A DNA stretch of 64,000 bases, taken from assembly GCF_009856355.1 (NCBI RefSeq), contig NZ_WMEW01000016.1, forward strand, positions 1 to 64,000, given 5' to 3'. The DNA comes from Halobacillus litoralis. GTDB taxonomy: Bacteria > Bacillota > Bacilli > Bacillales > Halobacillaceae. The notes under the pieces were generated by a model. The model saw nothing but the letters and a program-made list of their open reading frames with translations, searched no databases and was not told the origin of the DNA. Positions 26,241 through 35,640 of the stretch are shown here, one piece after another. The position numbers and the translations under genes are program-made. The stretch's first letter is position 1. Each line of letters opens with the position of its first letter.

Positions 26241-27740
26241 ATGTTTATTGAAGCTTTTGGAACGGATGCATTTGTACTTATTACCGCGTTTTTACTTTTC
26301 AGCGGCATCGTGGCCGCCAAGTTTTCCAGCCGCTGGGGTCTCCCGGCGCTGATTCTGTTTATGATTGTCGGGATGATTATCGGGAGTGACGGTCTTGGGA
26401 TCATTTACTTTGACGATGCCGGAGTGGCCCAGTTGTTCGGGGTCTTCGCCCTCGTTCTGATTTTGTTTGAAGGCGGACTTCATACGAAATGGGCGACCGT
26501 CCGCTCGGTAGCCGTCCCTTCCCTGTCCCTCGCTACGATCGGAGTTGTCCTTACATCGACGTTGATCGGGGCGGCCGCTTTTCTTCTGCTTGACTTAAGC
26601 CTGATGGAAGGACTGCTGCTCGGGGCGATTGTCGGTTCGACCGATGCAGCCGCTGTTTTTTCCGTATTAAAAGAACGGAACATCAAAGCGAAAATGGGGG
26701 CGACCCTGGAAGCAGAATCCGGCACCAACGATCCTATGGCCGTCTTTTTGACGCTTTCTTTCATTGAATTGATTTCCAATGAAGGGAGCTCCATCTGGAT
26801 GCTTATCCCCACCTTTTTCCTCCAGATGGGGCTTGGACTCGTGTTAGGTGTCCTGTTCGGCTGGACAGCCTCCTTCTCTATCAACCGGATCCGACTTGGA
26901 TCGAGCGCCCTTTATCCGATCTTATCGATTGCGTTTGCGCTTTTGACCTACGGGATTACTGCGTTCGTCGGCGGAAGCGGCTTCCTGGCTGTTTACATCG
27001 CCGCCCTTGTTATCGGAAACCGGGAATTGACGTACCGGTATTCCATCTTCCAATTTAATGAAGGCTTCGCATGGATGGCACAGATTCTCATGTTCATCAT
27101 CCTCGGTCTTCTTGTCTTTCCGGACCAGCTGTTTTCATCCGAAGTGATGTATGACGGCATCATCCTGTCCCTGCTGCTCATCTTTGTTGCGCGGCCGGCC
27201 GCTGTCTTCCTTTCCTTGATCCGACTCAACTATACGTTCAAGGAAAAACTGTTCATTTCTTGGGCCGGACTGCGGGGAGCCGTTCCAATCGTCCTCGCTA
27301 CTTTTCCGGTCGTAGATGGATTGAACAACAGCCAGACCCTGTTCAACATCGTCTTCTTTATCGTGTTGACGTCGGCATTGATTCAAGGGTCGACGATCTC
27401 CTGGATGGCGGACCGCTTAAACCTTGTCGGCCCGAAAAAAGATACGCCGCACCATTCGATCGAGCTGATATCGATGGGGAAAGTGGCTGTGGAAATGATC
27501 CAGTATCAGACAAGTCAGGAATCAGCGGTGGTGGGAAGCAGGCTTCGGGATCTCTCTTTCCCCAACCATGCGAACATCAATGCCATCATTCGTGACAACC
27601 ACGTGATTACCCCTTACGGTGAAACGGAAATCAAAGCCGGTGATTTCCTTTATATCCTGGTGGAATCCAAATATAAAGATCAGGTGACGAAGGAGCTGGA
27701 AAGAAAAGTCGCTCCGAAGAAAACGGGTTCGGAAGCATAA
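26241..27740 (+). CDS. CPA1 K+(Na+)/H+ antiporter with TrkA-C domain (NhaP2/CvrA type)
   Basis: A 499-residue antiporter. The N-terminal 390 residues form 12-13 helices with the ion-binding motif ESGTNDPMAVF and GSTDAAAVFSVL. The C-terminal part (about 410-495, with VVGSRLRDLSFP and ITPYGETEIKAGDFLYILV) is an RCK-C/TrkA-C ligand domain that in Bacillales often senses c-di-AMP. It helps remove K+ or Na+ from the cytoplasm. AAGGGAG precedes the ATG. It ends at a strong terminator. Confidence 0.9.
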   Translation: MFIEAFGTDAFVLITAFLLFSGIVAAKFSSRWGLPALILFMIVGMIIGSDGLGIIYFDDAGVAQLFGVFALVLILFEGGLHTKWATVRSVAVPSLSLATIGVVLTSTLIGAAAFLLLDLSLMEGLLLGAIVGSTDAAAVFSVLKERNIKAKMGATLEAESGTNDPMAVFLTLSFIELISNEGSSIWMLIPTFFLQMGLGLVLGVLFGWTASFSINRIRLGSSALYPILSIAFALLTYGITAFVGGSGFLAVYIAALVIGNRELTYRYSIFQFNEGFAWMAQILMFIILGLLVFPDQLFSSEVMYDGIILSLLLIFVARPAAVFLSLIRLNYTFKEKLFISWAGLRGAVPIVLATFPVVDGLNNSQTLFNIVFFIVLTSALIQGSTISWMADRLNLVGPKKDTPHHSIELISMGKVAVEMIQYQTSQESAVVGSRLRDLSFPNHANINAIIRDNHVITPYGETEIKAGDFLYILVESKYKDQVTKELERKVAPKKTGSEA

Positions 27741-27774
27741 AAAAGGAGAGGGGCTGCCGCCCCTCTCCTTTTTC
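27738..27774. terminator. bidirectional terminator
   Basis: Arms AAAAAGGAGAGGGGC and GCCCCTCTCCTTTTT with a TGCC loop. Confidence 0.9.
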
Positions 27775-28102
27775 ATTCCTCTGTGATTTCCATCTGGTTC
27801 AAACATTTATACACGAGAAGCTGCGCCAGGATAAAACCGATCCATAACACCACCAGACTCGTGCGGTACATGAAAACAGAAAGCGTATGGTCTCTATGTA
27901 GATCAAACAGGCTGTCTACAACAATCATCGTCCCCACCCAGCTGTAGATCAGACTGATGCCGAAGAACAGCCATTTATTTTTCCGATCAGTGATGATGGA
28001 CTTTTCGTATGTATACGACACAGCGAATAGAAGGACTGCTGTCACCAGATGGAGAGCGACCATGAACGTCAGACCGGAATGGTTCAGTACAGGTGATAAC
28101 AT
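27773..28102 (-). CDS. small membrane protein (109 residues)
   Basis: Three membrane helices (about 10-30, 43-62, 79-99) with short charged loops. GGGGGAATGGA precedes the ATG. It lies 76 bp after a K+ channel gene in the same direction, so it may be cotranscribed with it, and it converges on the antiporter gene. I do not recognise a family. It is not like Mistic, which precedes the channel YugO in B. subtilis. Confidence 0.65.
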   Translation of the reverse strand: MLSPVLNHSGLTFMVALHLVTAVLLFAVSYTYEKSIITDRKNKWLFFGISLIYSWVGTMIVVDSLFDLHRDHTLSVFMYRTSLVVLWIGFILAQLLVYKCLNQMEITEE

Positions 28103-28178
28103 TCCATTCCCCCTTTCTTATGGCAAAACCCGGACCATTATCGCGTATCGATCCGGATTTTTCAACCATCCAAGGGCA

Positions 28179-29177
28179 TCAGCAGAGCGTGTTATACGTC
28201 TGTTCATCGCAGACGACACGGATGTGCGCGCCATCAGGAAGCGGCTCATCCAAATGCTTATAGATGTCCATGTTCTCTCCAACGGCGATAACATTCCCCC
28301 CCTGTGATGTGACTTCCTCGACGACATCACGGTAGGTCTCCCATTCTTCTTTTCTTTCAATCTGGCGAAGATCATAGCCGGACTCCCGGCTGATCAGCTG
28401 ATTGAATAATCCGGACACCCCTTTTTGGAATGAGGAGCGCACGAGCATGCGGGAAACGAATTCATCGGATAAAATGACCTCATCCACTTTGCTGTGCTTG
28501 AACATAGGGACGTGATCGCGGTCCAGCACTTCAACAGTCGTATGGATATGAGGGGCATTCTTTTCCAGAGCAGCAGCAATAAGCAGGGAGTTGCCATCGA
28601 CCAGCCGTGTGTTGTCTGAGCAGTCTGTCGCAAATACGATTGCGCTTTTGCTGTCCGCGAGGTTCGCTTTGTCAAGGACATCCTTTTTCATCGGGCTGCC
28701 GTGTATGTAGTGGACGCGCTTCATATTCAGTGGTTCTTTCTCCACCTCATCAATCAGGACAATTTCTGTATCCTTATCGGCCAATAAAATCTCATCAATG
28801 GCCAGGGCTGCTTTTTTCGACCAACCGACGATGACGATGTGGCCTTTTCCGTGATAGCTCAATTTCCCTTCCTCCTTCCGCTTCTTGAAAATCCCCATCG
28901 CATTGGCAATCAGGCTGATGACCACACCAAGGACACCGATACCCACAAGGTAAAGCAGCATCGCAAAGTTCCGGCCGGCGGTTGTTTGAGGGGAAATGTC
29001 CCCATAACCGACCGTCGATATCGTCGTCATCACCCACCACAGGCTGTCATGGAAACTCGTAAAGGTTTCCGGCTCAATCCACATGATCGTGAACGTACTT
29101 CCGAAAATAATCAGGAAAGAGCCGATCAGCAGCGTCGTTTTATCAAGACGTATAAATTTAAGCAGGATGTTGCGCAA
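28179..29177 (-). CDS. two-helix K+ channel with RCK (TrkA-N) domain
   Basis: A 332-residue potassium channel of the MthK/YugO type: two membrane helices (about 14-34 and 70-92) around the selectivity filter TVGYGD, then a cytosolic RCK domain (from GHIVIVGWSKKA, with the Rossmann loop and acidic LIDEVEKE). Start TTG at 29177 after GGAGGGAG. RCK ligands in Bacillales channels include nucleotides and c-di-AMP. Together with the neighbouring CPA1 antiporter it suggests a small K+ homeostasis locus. Confidence 0.92.
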   Translation of the reverse strand: MRNILLKFIRLDKTTLLIGSFLIIFGSTFTIMWIEPETFTSFHDSLWWVMTTISTVGYGDISPQTTAGRNFAMLLYLVGIGVLGVVISLIANAMGIFKKRKEEGKLSYHGKGHIVIVGWSKKAALAIDEILLADKDTEIVLIDEVEKEPLNMKRVHYIHGSPMKKDVLDKANLADSKSAIVFATDCSDNTRLVDGNSLLIAAALEKNAPHIHTTVEVLDRDHVPMFKHSKVDEVILSDEFVSRMLVRSSFQKGVSGLFNQLISRESGYDLRQIERKEEWETYRDVVEEVTSQGGNVIAVGENMDIYKHLDEPLPDGAHIRVVCDEQTYNTLC

Positions 29178-29514
29178 AGGACTCCCTCCTATCTCTTATA
29201 TAAATACTTTCATAGAAAATTACCGAATAGACAGCCGCGAAATCAATGCCCAGCAGAAAACACAGCCTGATAGATCCATCGTTATATACCCGAAGACATC
29301 CATATACAGGCCGCTGCAAGGAGCTGACGTATCCGCGTGATTGGATCATATGTCCTTTTTCCTATTTCCAGTCAGTATTACAAACCCTATGGAAAAACAC
29401 AAGGAAAAACAGAAAGAGACAGCTCCAAGGCTGTCTCTTCAGGTGATAAACGGAGACCGTTTGCGCGGGCAGCGGGAAGGTTTCCGTGCACGTCCGGATA
29501 AGACGGGTGATCCG
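29178..29514. other. gap between the K+ channel and rbsB
   Basis: The left half is the leader of the channel gene; no known riboswitch is recognised in it and no clear promoter. The right half holds the rbs operon terminator (29403-29438). Confidence 0.5.
29403..29438 (-). terminator. rbs operon terminator
   Basis: Arms AGAGACAGC and GCTGTCTCT with a six-base loop; on the minus strand TTCTGTTTTT follows. Confidence 0.8.
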
Positions 29515-30444
29515 TTATTCGTCAATGTTCTCTTTGGTTACGAGTTTCAAAGGGACCGGAATCGTTTCCTCGACTTCCTCTCCCTGCAGCACATCTGCTC
29601 CGGCCTGGACAGCCAGCGAGCCGATCTGTTCCGGCTGCTGAGCGACGGTTGCGGAAAGGCTGCCGTTCCGGATACTTGTCATTGCATCTTCATTTCCGTC
29701 GAATCCGACTACAAGGACATCACGGCCGGAGCTTTGAATGGCCTGGTAGGCACCAAGCGCCATTTCATCATTGTGGGCGAAGACCGCTTCCAAATCCGGG
29801 TTTCCCTGAAGAATGTTCTCCATCGTATTCAACCCTTCTGTCCGGTCGAAATTGGCGGTCTGCTTAGCCGTCACGTCCAACTGCTCGTCCGCCACCGTAT
29901 GGAAGCCGCTTCCACGCTCCCTCGTCGCAGATGCACCGGGAACACCTTCAAGCTCTGCTACTTTGGCACCTTCTCCAAGCTGATCCACCATATATTCCGC
30001 GGCCATCTTCCCTCCTTTTGCGTTATCAGAACTTACGAGAGTGGCCACGTCCCCTTTTTCAGAGGAACGGTCCAGGGTGACGACAGGAATACCGAGACTG
30101 TTGGCAGACTGGACAGCCGTTGAAACTGCCGAAGAGTCTGTCGGGTTGATCAACAGGACATCGACCCCCTGCTGGATCAGGTCCTCTACGTCGCTGACCT
30201 GTTTAGCTGCATCATTCTGCGCATCCACAACGACAACGTCCATCCCTTGGGCTTCCGCTTCCTTCTCCACCCCGTCCTTCATGGAAACGAAAAACGGGTT
30301 GTTCAAAGTGGACACGGACAATCCTATTTTCATATCTTCCGGATTTTTATTGTTGTCCGGCTTGGCCCATTCCGGCGGCTGCAGGGAACAGGCGCTTAGA
30401 AACAGCAGGACTGCGCCGATCATCAGTAATAATCGTTTGTTCAT
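29515..30444 (-). CDS. rbsB: D-ribose ABC transporter substrate-binding lipoprotein
   Basis: A 309-residue lipoprotein: signal peptide with lipobox LSAC (Cys about residue 19), then a type I periplasmic-binding fold starting KIGLSVSTLNNPFF, with VVDAQND, LINPTDS, VVTLDRSS and FAHNDEMALGAYQAI. It delivers ribose to RbsC/RbsA. The second ATG (30444) is chosen because AGGAGGG ends directly at the first one. It is the last gene of the rbs operon. Confidence 0.95.
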   Translation of the reverse strand: MNKRLLLMIGAVLLFLSACSLQPPEWAKPDNNKNPEDMKIGLSVSTLNNPFFVSMKDGVEKEAEAQGMDVVVVDAQNDAAKQVSDVEDLIQQGVDVLLINPTDSSAVSTAVQSANSLGIPVVTLDRSSEKGDVATLVSSDNAKGGKMAAEYMVDQLGEGAKVAELEGVPGASATRERGSGFHTVADEQLDVTAKQTANFDRTEGLNTMENILQGNPDLEAVFAHNDEMALGAYQAIQSSGRDVLVVGFDGNEDAMTSIRNGSLSATVAQQPEQIGSLAVQAGADVLQGEEVEETIPVPLKLVTKENIDE

Positions 30445-30455
30445 GTTCATCCCTC

Positions 30456-31412
30456 CTAAGCTGATTTCTTACGGTCCATGAGGACAGCAATGATAATGAC
30501 GACACCTTTAACGACCATTTGGAAAAAGGAGGAGACCCCGAGCAGGTTCAATCCGTTATTCAACGTTCCAATAATCAGGGCACCAATCAATGTTCCAACG
30601 ATCAACCCACGGCCTCCGGATAAGCTCGTACCCCCAAGCACAACAGCAGCAATCGCATCCAGCTCGTAGGAGGTACCGGCAGTCGGCTGCGCTGAATTCA
30701 AACGTGACGTAAGGATCGCCCCTGCGAGCGCAGACAATAGACCGGCTAGTGAATAGACAAGAATTTTCACACGGGAAACGTTGATCCCTGAAATAAACGC
30801 CGCTTTTTCGTTACCACCAATCGCATACGTCCGGCGTCCGAACGGTGTCTTATGAAGAATCACCCATAGGACAGCAAAAGCGAGCAGCATGGTCACCGCT
30901 GGTACCGGAATACCAAGGAAATAGCCGCGGCCGAACAGCTGAAATGCATAGCTGTCGCCAAGTCCTGTAATCGGGTTTCCGTCCGTATACACAAGGGTCA
31001 GGCCCCGGAACATCGTCATCGTTGCCAATGTGGCAATAAACGGAGCCATTTTCCCTTTGGTAATCAACAGCCCGTTGACAGCTCCCATAAGCGCACCAAG
31101 CAGACAGCCGATCAGAATAGCTAAAATCGGATCAATGCCGGATACCATCATCCCGGCCATCAGGGCACTCGATAAAGCAAGAATCGATCCGACAGACAAA
31201 TCGATGCCGCCGGTCAAAATGACGAAGGTCATTCCGTAGGCAATCAGGGCGTTAATTGCTACCTGACGAAGCAGGTTTAAAAGGTTCAAAGGTTCCAGGA
31301 AACTTGGGTTTATAATCGATACAACGGTAATAAGTACAAGCAGTCCGACCAGCGGCCCCAGCTTCTGCAGTGACTGGCCGATGGTGTTCGTTTTTTTAAT
31401 GGCGTTCATCAT
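30456..31412 (-). CDS. rbsC: ribose ABC transporter permease
   Basis: A 318-residue permease with about eight to ten helices; conserved ILTGGIDLSVGSILALSS and GRGLIVGTLIGALIIGTLNNGLNL are family signatures. The ATG 31412 lies seven bases after AGGAGGG and overlaps the end of rbsA by 17 bp, which supports coupled translation. Confidence 0.95.
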   Translation of the reverse strand: MMNAIKKTNTIGQSLQKLGPLVGLLVLITVVSIINPSFLEPLNLLNLLRQVAINALIAYGMTFVILTGGIDLSVGSILALSSALMAGMMVSGIDPILAILIGCLLGALMGAVNGLLITKGKMAPFIATLATMTMFRGLTLVYTDGNPITGLGDSYAFQLFGRGYFLGIPVPAVTMLLAFAVLWVILHKTPFGRRTYAIGGNEKAAFISGINVSRVKILVYSLAGLLSALAGAILTSRLNSAQPTAGTSYELDAIAAVVLGGTSLSGGRGLIVGTLIGALIIGTLNNGLNLLGVSSFFQMVVKGVVIIIAVLMDRKKSA

Positions 31413-32895
31413 GGACGTTCCCTCCTGTCGCAAATGTCATAATCTTTTCCTGTGTCGCTTCCGACCGGTCCAGTTCCCCGGCAATGGTTCCTTCGTGAAC
31501 GACGAGAATTCGATCGCTCATGCCGAGCACTTCCGGCAGTTCAGAGGAGACCATAAGGATGGCTACCCCGCGATCAGTCAGCTCGTTCATCAGCTGGTAA
31601 ATCTCTCTTTTTGCCCCGACGTCCACTCCGCGCGTCGGTTCATCAAGAATCAGTACTTTCGGCCCGATGCCGATCCATTTAGCAATAACCACTTTCTGCT
31701 GATTCCCGCCGGATAAGTTCTTCGCCTCGGTTTGAGCGGATTCGGTTTTGATTGTCAGACGCTTGATCAACAACTCCACGAATTCCAGCTCCCTGCCGTC
31801 CTGGATGAGAGATCGCTTCGTGAAGCTTTTCAAGCTGGGGAGAGCGATGTTATCTTTAATAGGAAAATCAAGCACCAGTCCTTCGTCTTTCCGGTCTTCC
31901 GTAATCAACCCGAGTCCGAGGTTGATCGCCTGGCCCGGATTCTTCATTACAGCCGTCTGACCGTTCACAAGGATGTCCCCCTCATACTTTCCATCCAGTC
32001 CGAAGATCGTGCGCATGATCTCTGTTCTTCCCGCCCCCATCAATCCAGCAACGCCAACAATTTCACCGGATTTCACTTGAAAATTGACGTTCTGGAATAC
32101 GCCTGGACGTGTCAGGTTTTTCACCTCAAGGACGGTTTCTCCCGGATCAGCCTGCCTTTCAGGAAAACGATCGGTAAGTTCACGCCCCACCATTTTGCGG
32201 ACCACTTCATCAAAGCTCGTGTCCGGAATCGGCGTCGTATCAATGGTACGGCCGTCCCGCATGACAGTGATCCGGTCACAGACGTCAAAAATCTCCTCCA
32301 TCCGGTGGGAAATATAAACAATGGAAACCCCGGATGCTTTTAAGGAACGGATCACGCCGAACAGCTTTTCAATCTCTCTGTCAGTTAAGGCTGCTGTCGG
32401 TTCGTCCATAATAATCACCTTTGCATCGGTCATGAGCGCCTTGGCAATTTCAATCATCTGCTGCTCCCCGACCGAGCACTGTCCGGCATCCTTGTGCAGC
32501 GGAATGGAAATGGAGAGCTTTTCAAACTGTTCCTCCGCAACCGCTTTCATTTTTCTTGTATTGATAATCCCAAAGGATGTAACCGGTTCCCGATTAATGA
32601 ACAGGTTCTCCAGTACGGTCAATTCCGGCCAGACATTCATCTCCTGATGAATAAAAGCGATGCCGTAGTTTTCCGCTTCTTTTGGATTGGAAAACGTTTT
32701 TTCCTGACCGTCAATCTGAATCATCCCCTGATCCTTCTTGTGAAGGCCGGTCAAGATATTCATGAGCGTTGATTTACCTGCTCCGTTCTCTCCCATGAGG
32801 GCGTGGACTTCCCCTTCCTTGATTTCGATATCCACGCCTTCCAGCACTTTGTTCGATCCAAACGCTTTATGAATCTGATTCATCGTAATATGCAT
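31396..32895 (-). CDS. rbsA: ribose ABC transporter ATP-binding protein (two domains)
   Basis: A 499-residue protein with two ABC domains. Domain 1: Walker A GENGAGKST, signature CSVGEQQMIEIAKAL, Walker B VIIMDEPT. Domain 2 is degenerate in Walker A (VAGLMGAGRTEIM) but keeps LSGGNQQKVVIAKW and LILDEPTRGVD, the usual asymmetry of sugar ABC ATPases. AAAGGGGTGAG precedes the ATG. Confidence 0.95.
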   Translation of the reverse strand: MHITMNQIHKAFGSNKVLEGVDIEIKEGEVHALMGENGAGKSTLMNILTGLHKKDQGMIQIDGQEKTFSNPKEAENYGIAFIHQEMNVWPELTVLENLFINREPVTSFGIINTRKMKAVAEEQFEKLSISIPLHKDAGQCSVGEQQMIEIAKALMTDAKVIIMDEPTAALTDREIEKLFGVIRSLKASGVSIVYISHRMEEIFDVCDRITVMRDGRTIDTTPIPDTSFDEVVRKMVGRELTDRFPERQADPGETVLEVKNLTRPGVFQNVNFQVKSGEIVGVAGLMGAGRTEIMRTIFGLDGKYEGDILVNGQTAVMKNPGQAINLGLGLITEDRKDEGLVLDFPIKDNIALPSLKSFTKRSLIQDGRELEFVELLIKRLTIKTESAQTEAKNLSGGNQQKVVIAKWIGIGPKVLILDEPTRGVDVGAKREIYQLMNELTDRGVAILMVSSELPEVLGMSDRILVVHEGTIAGELDRSEATQEKIMTFATGGNVHDERH

Positions 32896-32909
32896 CGTCT
32901 CACCCCTTT

Positions 32910-33302
32910 TTAGAAAATGACCCCGGCATGCAGGATACAGTTGGCATAAGGTGTCATTTCACCTGTACGGATGACCGCTTTGACATCTGTCAGCTCCTGC
33001 TTGAACGCTTCATGGGAAAGTTCGTCCATCTCGACTGCTGTGAACATGTCTCTCATTTCCTGCTGAACAGCCGGATTGGACTTCATCTCTTCCGCTGTGG
33101 TCACTTTTTCTACACACATCTCTTCCTGCACGACCTGTACGACTTCTATAAACCCGGGCACGCCCTCTTTTAAGGCAAGGTCGATCTTCACCGTTCCTGC
33201 CGGTATCGGCAGGCCCGCATCACCGATGGCGATCCGGTCGGTGTGACCGAGATCTGCGAGCACTTTACTAATGCTGCTGTTTAAGATGCCGTGTCTCTTC
33301 AT
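32910..33302 (-). CDS. rbsD: D-ribose pyranase
   Basis: A 130-residue RbsD, catalysing beta-pyranose to furanose conversion of ribose. Catalytic His in the GHTDRIAIGDAGLPIP block; C-terminal MTPYANCILHAGVIF is typical. It overlaps rbsK (ATGA). Confidence 0.95.
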   Translation of the reverse strand: MKRHGILNSSISKVLADLGHTDRIAIGDAGLPIPAGTVKIDLALKEGVPGFIEVVQVVQEEMCVEKVTTAEEMKSNPAVQQEMRDMFTAVEMDELSHEAFKQELTDVKAVIRTGEMTPYANCILHAGVIF

Positions 33303-34189
33303 GGCTTCAACCCCTCCTCAACAGCCTCACGGGACGGCATTCCACCCTGAGCCCCGAAACCGGTGACGGACAAGCTGGCCGCCCGGTTGGCAAAACGCAG
33401 GCTTTCTTCCATCCCTTTTCCTTCAGCCACTGCGACAGCAAAGGCGGCGTTAAACGTATCACCGGCTCCCGTCGTATCGACCGCCTGGACCGGGAACGAT
33501 GGTACAAGAACTTCTTCCCTGCCATTATGCCAGCGGACGCCGGCGGCGCCTTCGGTAATGAATAATTTATTTTGATGGACTTTCAGCGCCTCTGATAAGG
33601 CCGGACCCCCGAACAAAACCTCCGCTTCGTGTTCATTCGGTGTTATGTAGCTGACTTGAGCCAGGACTTCTTCTGGTACAGGTCTTGCCGGAGCTGGATT
33701 TAACAATAAAGGCACACCATAACGGGAGCACAGCTCTGCAGCATGCACAACCGTCTCTTCCGGCACTTCCTGCTGAATCATGACAAGATCGCTGTTCTTC
33801 AGAAGTTCCTCTGCTTTTTCAATGTACTGTGGAGTGACGTGATCGTTGGCACCCTTGACGACGACGATGCTGTTGTCACCTTCGGCCAAAATGATATGAG
33901 CCGTTCCACTCCTTTCATGTGTAACCGGTTCCACATAATCGGTGTGAACACCGTTATTCTTAAGATTGGCTGTGATTTCTTCTCCGTAAGTATCTTCTCC
34001 TACACATCCGATCATATAGACGTCAGCCCCCAGACGGGCGGCTGCGACCGCCTGGTTCGCTCCCTTGCCTCCGGGCACAGTATCAAACGCTTTTCCTAAT
34101 ACCGTTTCTCCTGCCTGCGGCCGTTTGTCAGAGGAGACGACAAGATCCATGGAAGAGCTGCCAATGACAGCGATGGTCGGCTTTTTCAT
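33299..34189 (-). CDS. rbsK: ribokinase
   Basis: A 296-residue PfkB kinase that phosphorylates ribose at O5. Substrate motif GGKGANQAVAAARLGA and the catalytic DTTGAGDTFNAAFA with base Asp are intact. ATGA overlap with rbsR upstream and with rbsD downstream shows tight coupling. Confidence 0.95.
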   Translation of the reverse strand: MKKPTIAVIGSSSMDLVVSSDKRPQAGETVLGKAFDTVPGGKGANQAVAAARLGADVYMIGCVGEDTYGEEITANLKNNGVHTDYVEPVTHERSGTAHIILAEGDNSIVVVKGANDHVTPQYIEKAEELLKNSDLVMIQQEVPEETVVHAAELCSRYGVPLLLNPAPARPVPEEVLAQVSYITPNEHEAEVLFGGPALSEALKVHQNKLFITEGAAGVRWHNGREEVLVPSFPVQAVDTTGAGDTFNAAFAVAVAEGKGMEESLRFANRAASLSVTGFGAQGGMPSREAVEEGLKP

Positions 34190-35172
34190 TCTTGATCATC
34201 CTTTCGTGTTGTATGTCGTTCGATCAGTTCCACCGGCATTTGAATGGACCGGTGTTCCTGTTGAGGTTGTCCGATTCTTTGTATTAACAGTTCAGCCGCT
34301 CTCCTTCCCATTTCATAAGCCGGCTGGCGGATGGTCGTAAGCGGCGGGTAGGACAGCCGGCTTTGTGGAATATCATCATATCCAATGATCTGCAGCTCCT
34401 CCGGGATGTTTTTCCCCCGTTTCAACGCTTCATGGATGATGGCAATTCCGACAATATCATTACTGGCAATGATGCCGTCCGTCTCTGGAAATTTCTTAAA
34501 CAGCTCCTCGGCCCAGTTCAATGCCTCTTCAAAAGCATAGGAGGTCGTTGACATCACAGAAAAATCCACATCCGCTTCTCCGAGGACTTCCACAGCGCCC
34601 CGGTAACGGTCCACTGCCGGTTTCACATGGGCAGGGCCTTTGACGAGTGTCACCCGCTGCGCTCCTTTTTTAATGAGGGTCTCTGCAGCGAGCCTCCCTC
34701 CTTCCCGGCCGTCTGCGTAGACAGCGGGATAGCTGCTGGACGTCCGGTCAAGCAGGACCAGCGGAAGGTCGAGCGACTGGTACATATCATAATCAACATG
34801 ATTGGTAGCGGTAATCATACCGACCACATTATTCTGAACAAAAGTTTGAATGTAGTCCATTTCCTTTTCGATATCCTCATCACTGTTCCCGAGCAGCACA
34901 CGGAAGCCGTGGCGGCCTGCCTCGTCCTCCACCCCTCTGGCCAGCTGAGGAAAAAATGGGTTTGTAATATCCGGAAGAAGCAGGCCGATCAATCGGGAGC
35001 CCCGCTTATACAGCGAGCGTGCCACTTCATTCGGACTGTAATTCAGCTCTTCAATAGCCGTCATTACTTTCTTCCGTGTTTCTGCGCCTACATAGCCGTT
35101 ATTATTCAACACGCGTGATACCGTAGCCACGGACACCCTCGCATGTTTCGCTACATCTTTAATCGTTACCAT
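34186..35172 (-). CDS. rbsR: LacI-family ribose operon repressor
   Basis: A 328-residue LacI-type repressor. The helix-turn-helix and hinge are TIKDVAKHARVSVATVSRVL; the rest is the sugar-binding core with GLLLPDITNPFFPQLARG and IIGYDDIPQSRL. First gene of rbsRKDACB, the same order as in B. subtilis. A palindrome TGTAACCGGTTACA 19 bp before the start is its likely operator. GGAGTGAAGCT precedes the ATG. Confidence 0.94.
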   Translation of the reverse strand: MVTIKDVAKHARVSVATVSRVLNNNGYVGAETRKKVMTAIEELNYSPNEVARSLYKRGSRLIGLLLPDITNPFFPQLARGVEDEAGRHGFRVLLGNSDEDIEKEMDYIQTFVQNNVVGMITATNHVDYDMYQSLDLPLVLLDRTSSSYPAVYADGREGGRLAAETLIKKGAQRVTLVKGPAHVKPAVDRYRGAVEVLGEADVDFSVMSTTSYAFEEALNWAEELFKKFPETDGIIASNDIVGIAIIHEALKRGKNIPEELQIIGYDDIPQSRLSYPPLTTIRQPAYEMGRRAAELLIQRIGQPQQEHRSIQMPVELIERHTTRKDDQE

Positions 35173-35190
35173 AGCTTCACTCCTGCATTG

Positions 35191-35204
35191 TGTAACCGGT
35201 TACA
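35191..35204. promoter_or_regulatory. RbsR operator
   Basis: TGTAACCGGTTACA is a perfect 14-bp palindrome with the central CG typical of LacI-family operators, between the probable promoter and the rbsR ribosome site. Autoregulation of the whole operon follows. Confidence 0.75.
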
Positions 35205-35247
35205 TAGAACATAGCATAAAAGCAGCAGGAAAGGCAAGTACAAATTG

Positions 35248-35272
35248 AAAAAACCGGATCCTCTGATCCGGC
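35248..35272 (-). terminator. terminator upstream of the rbs promoter
   Basis: Arms CCGGATC and GATCCGG around CTCT, with six A before it (T6 on the minus strand). It shields rbs from upstream transcripts. Similar to the hairpin at 35613. Confidence 0.85.
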
Positions 35273-35439
35273 AGCTTGGAGAGAAACCCTTTTTCTAGTG
35301 GCTCTAAAGGAGCGGACATCCATACTTGGTTATCAATAGGATCCCTCCCACGTAAGCGGCAGTAACGCAGCCTGTCCTGTTCTTTTGAAACGGCGAAGGA
35401 GCAATGCTCACCTTTCCCTTTTATCACAGCGTAAAGTTG

Positions 35440-35570
35440 TTTTCCACAGGCACCGGCACGAGGAGCGTTCGGTGGTGACGCCTGCGGGAACAGCGCGAGC
35501 CGAAGATCCCCTTGCTGAGGCTGTGTCCGCGGCAGGCATCCGCCGATAAGCGGAACGTGCCTACTCCACA
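35440..35570 (-). repeat. dispersed intergenic repeat, long form (copy B)
   Basis: On the minus strand: CACGTTCCGCTTATCGGCGG, then GATGCCTGCCGCGGACACAG, a middle part with GGGATCTTCGGCTCGCGC, then GCGTCACCACCGAACGCTCC. The flanks match copies A and D; the middle is absent there. Similar elements occur widely between genes of Bacillaceae (recall, not searched). Confidence 0.8.
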
Positions 35571-35612
35571 CGACATACGGACAACTCTAACTGGATAGGA
35601 CGAACTTTTTCT

Positions 35613-35640
35613 ACAAAACCCGGCTCCTCTGATCCGGGAT
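35613..35640 (-). terminator. terminator of the EmrE-like gene
   Basis: CCCGG and CCGGG arms around CTCCTCTGAT with AAAA before it. About 18 of 21 bases match the hairpin at 35248. Confidence 0.7.

Noticed and set aside
29178..29350. c-di-AMP (ydaO-type) riboswitch before the K+ channel
   Set aside because: The leader is long enough, but none of the conserved ydaO sequence blocks can be seen.
29341..30123. 260-codon frame on the plus strand
   Set aside because: Antisense to rbsB and across its terminator; no family resemblance.
35200..35571. 123-codon frame on the minus strand
   Set aside because: It runs through the dispersed repeat and a terminator, has no ribosome site, and similar frames arise wherever the repeat occurs.
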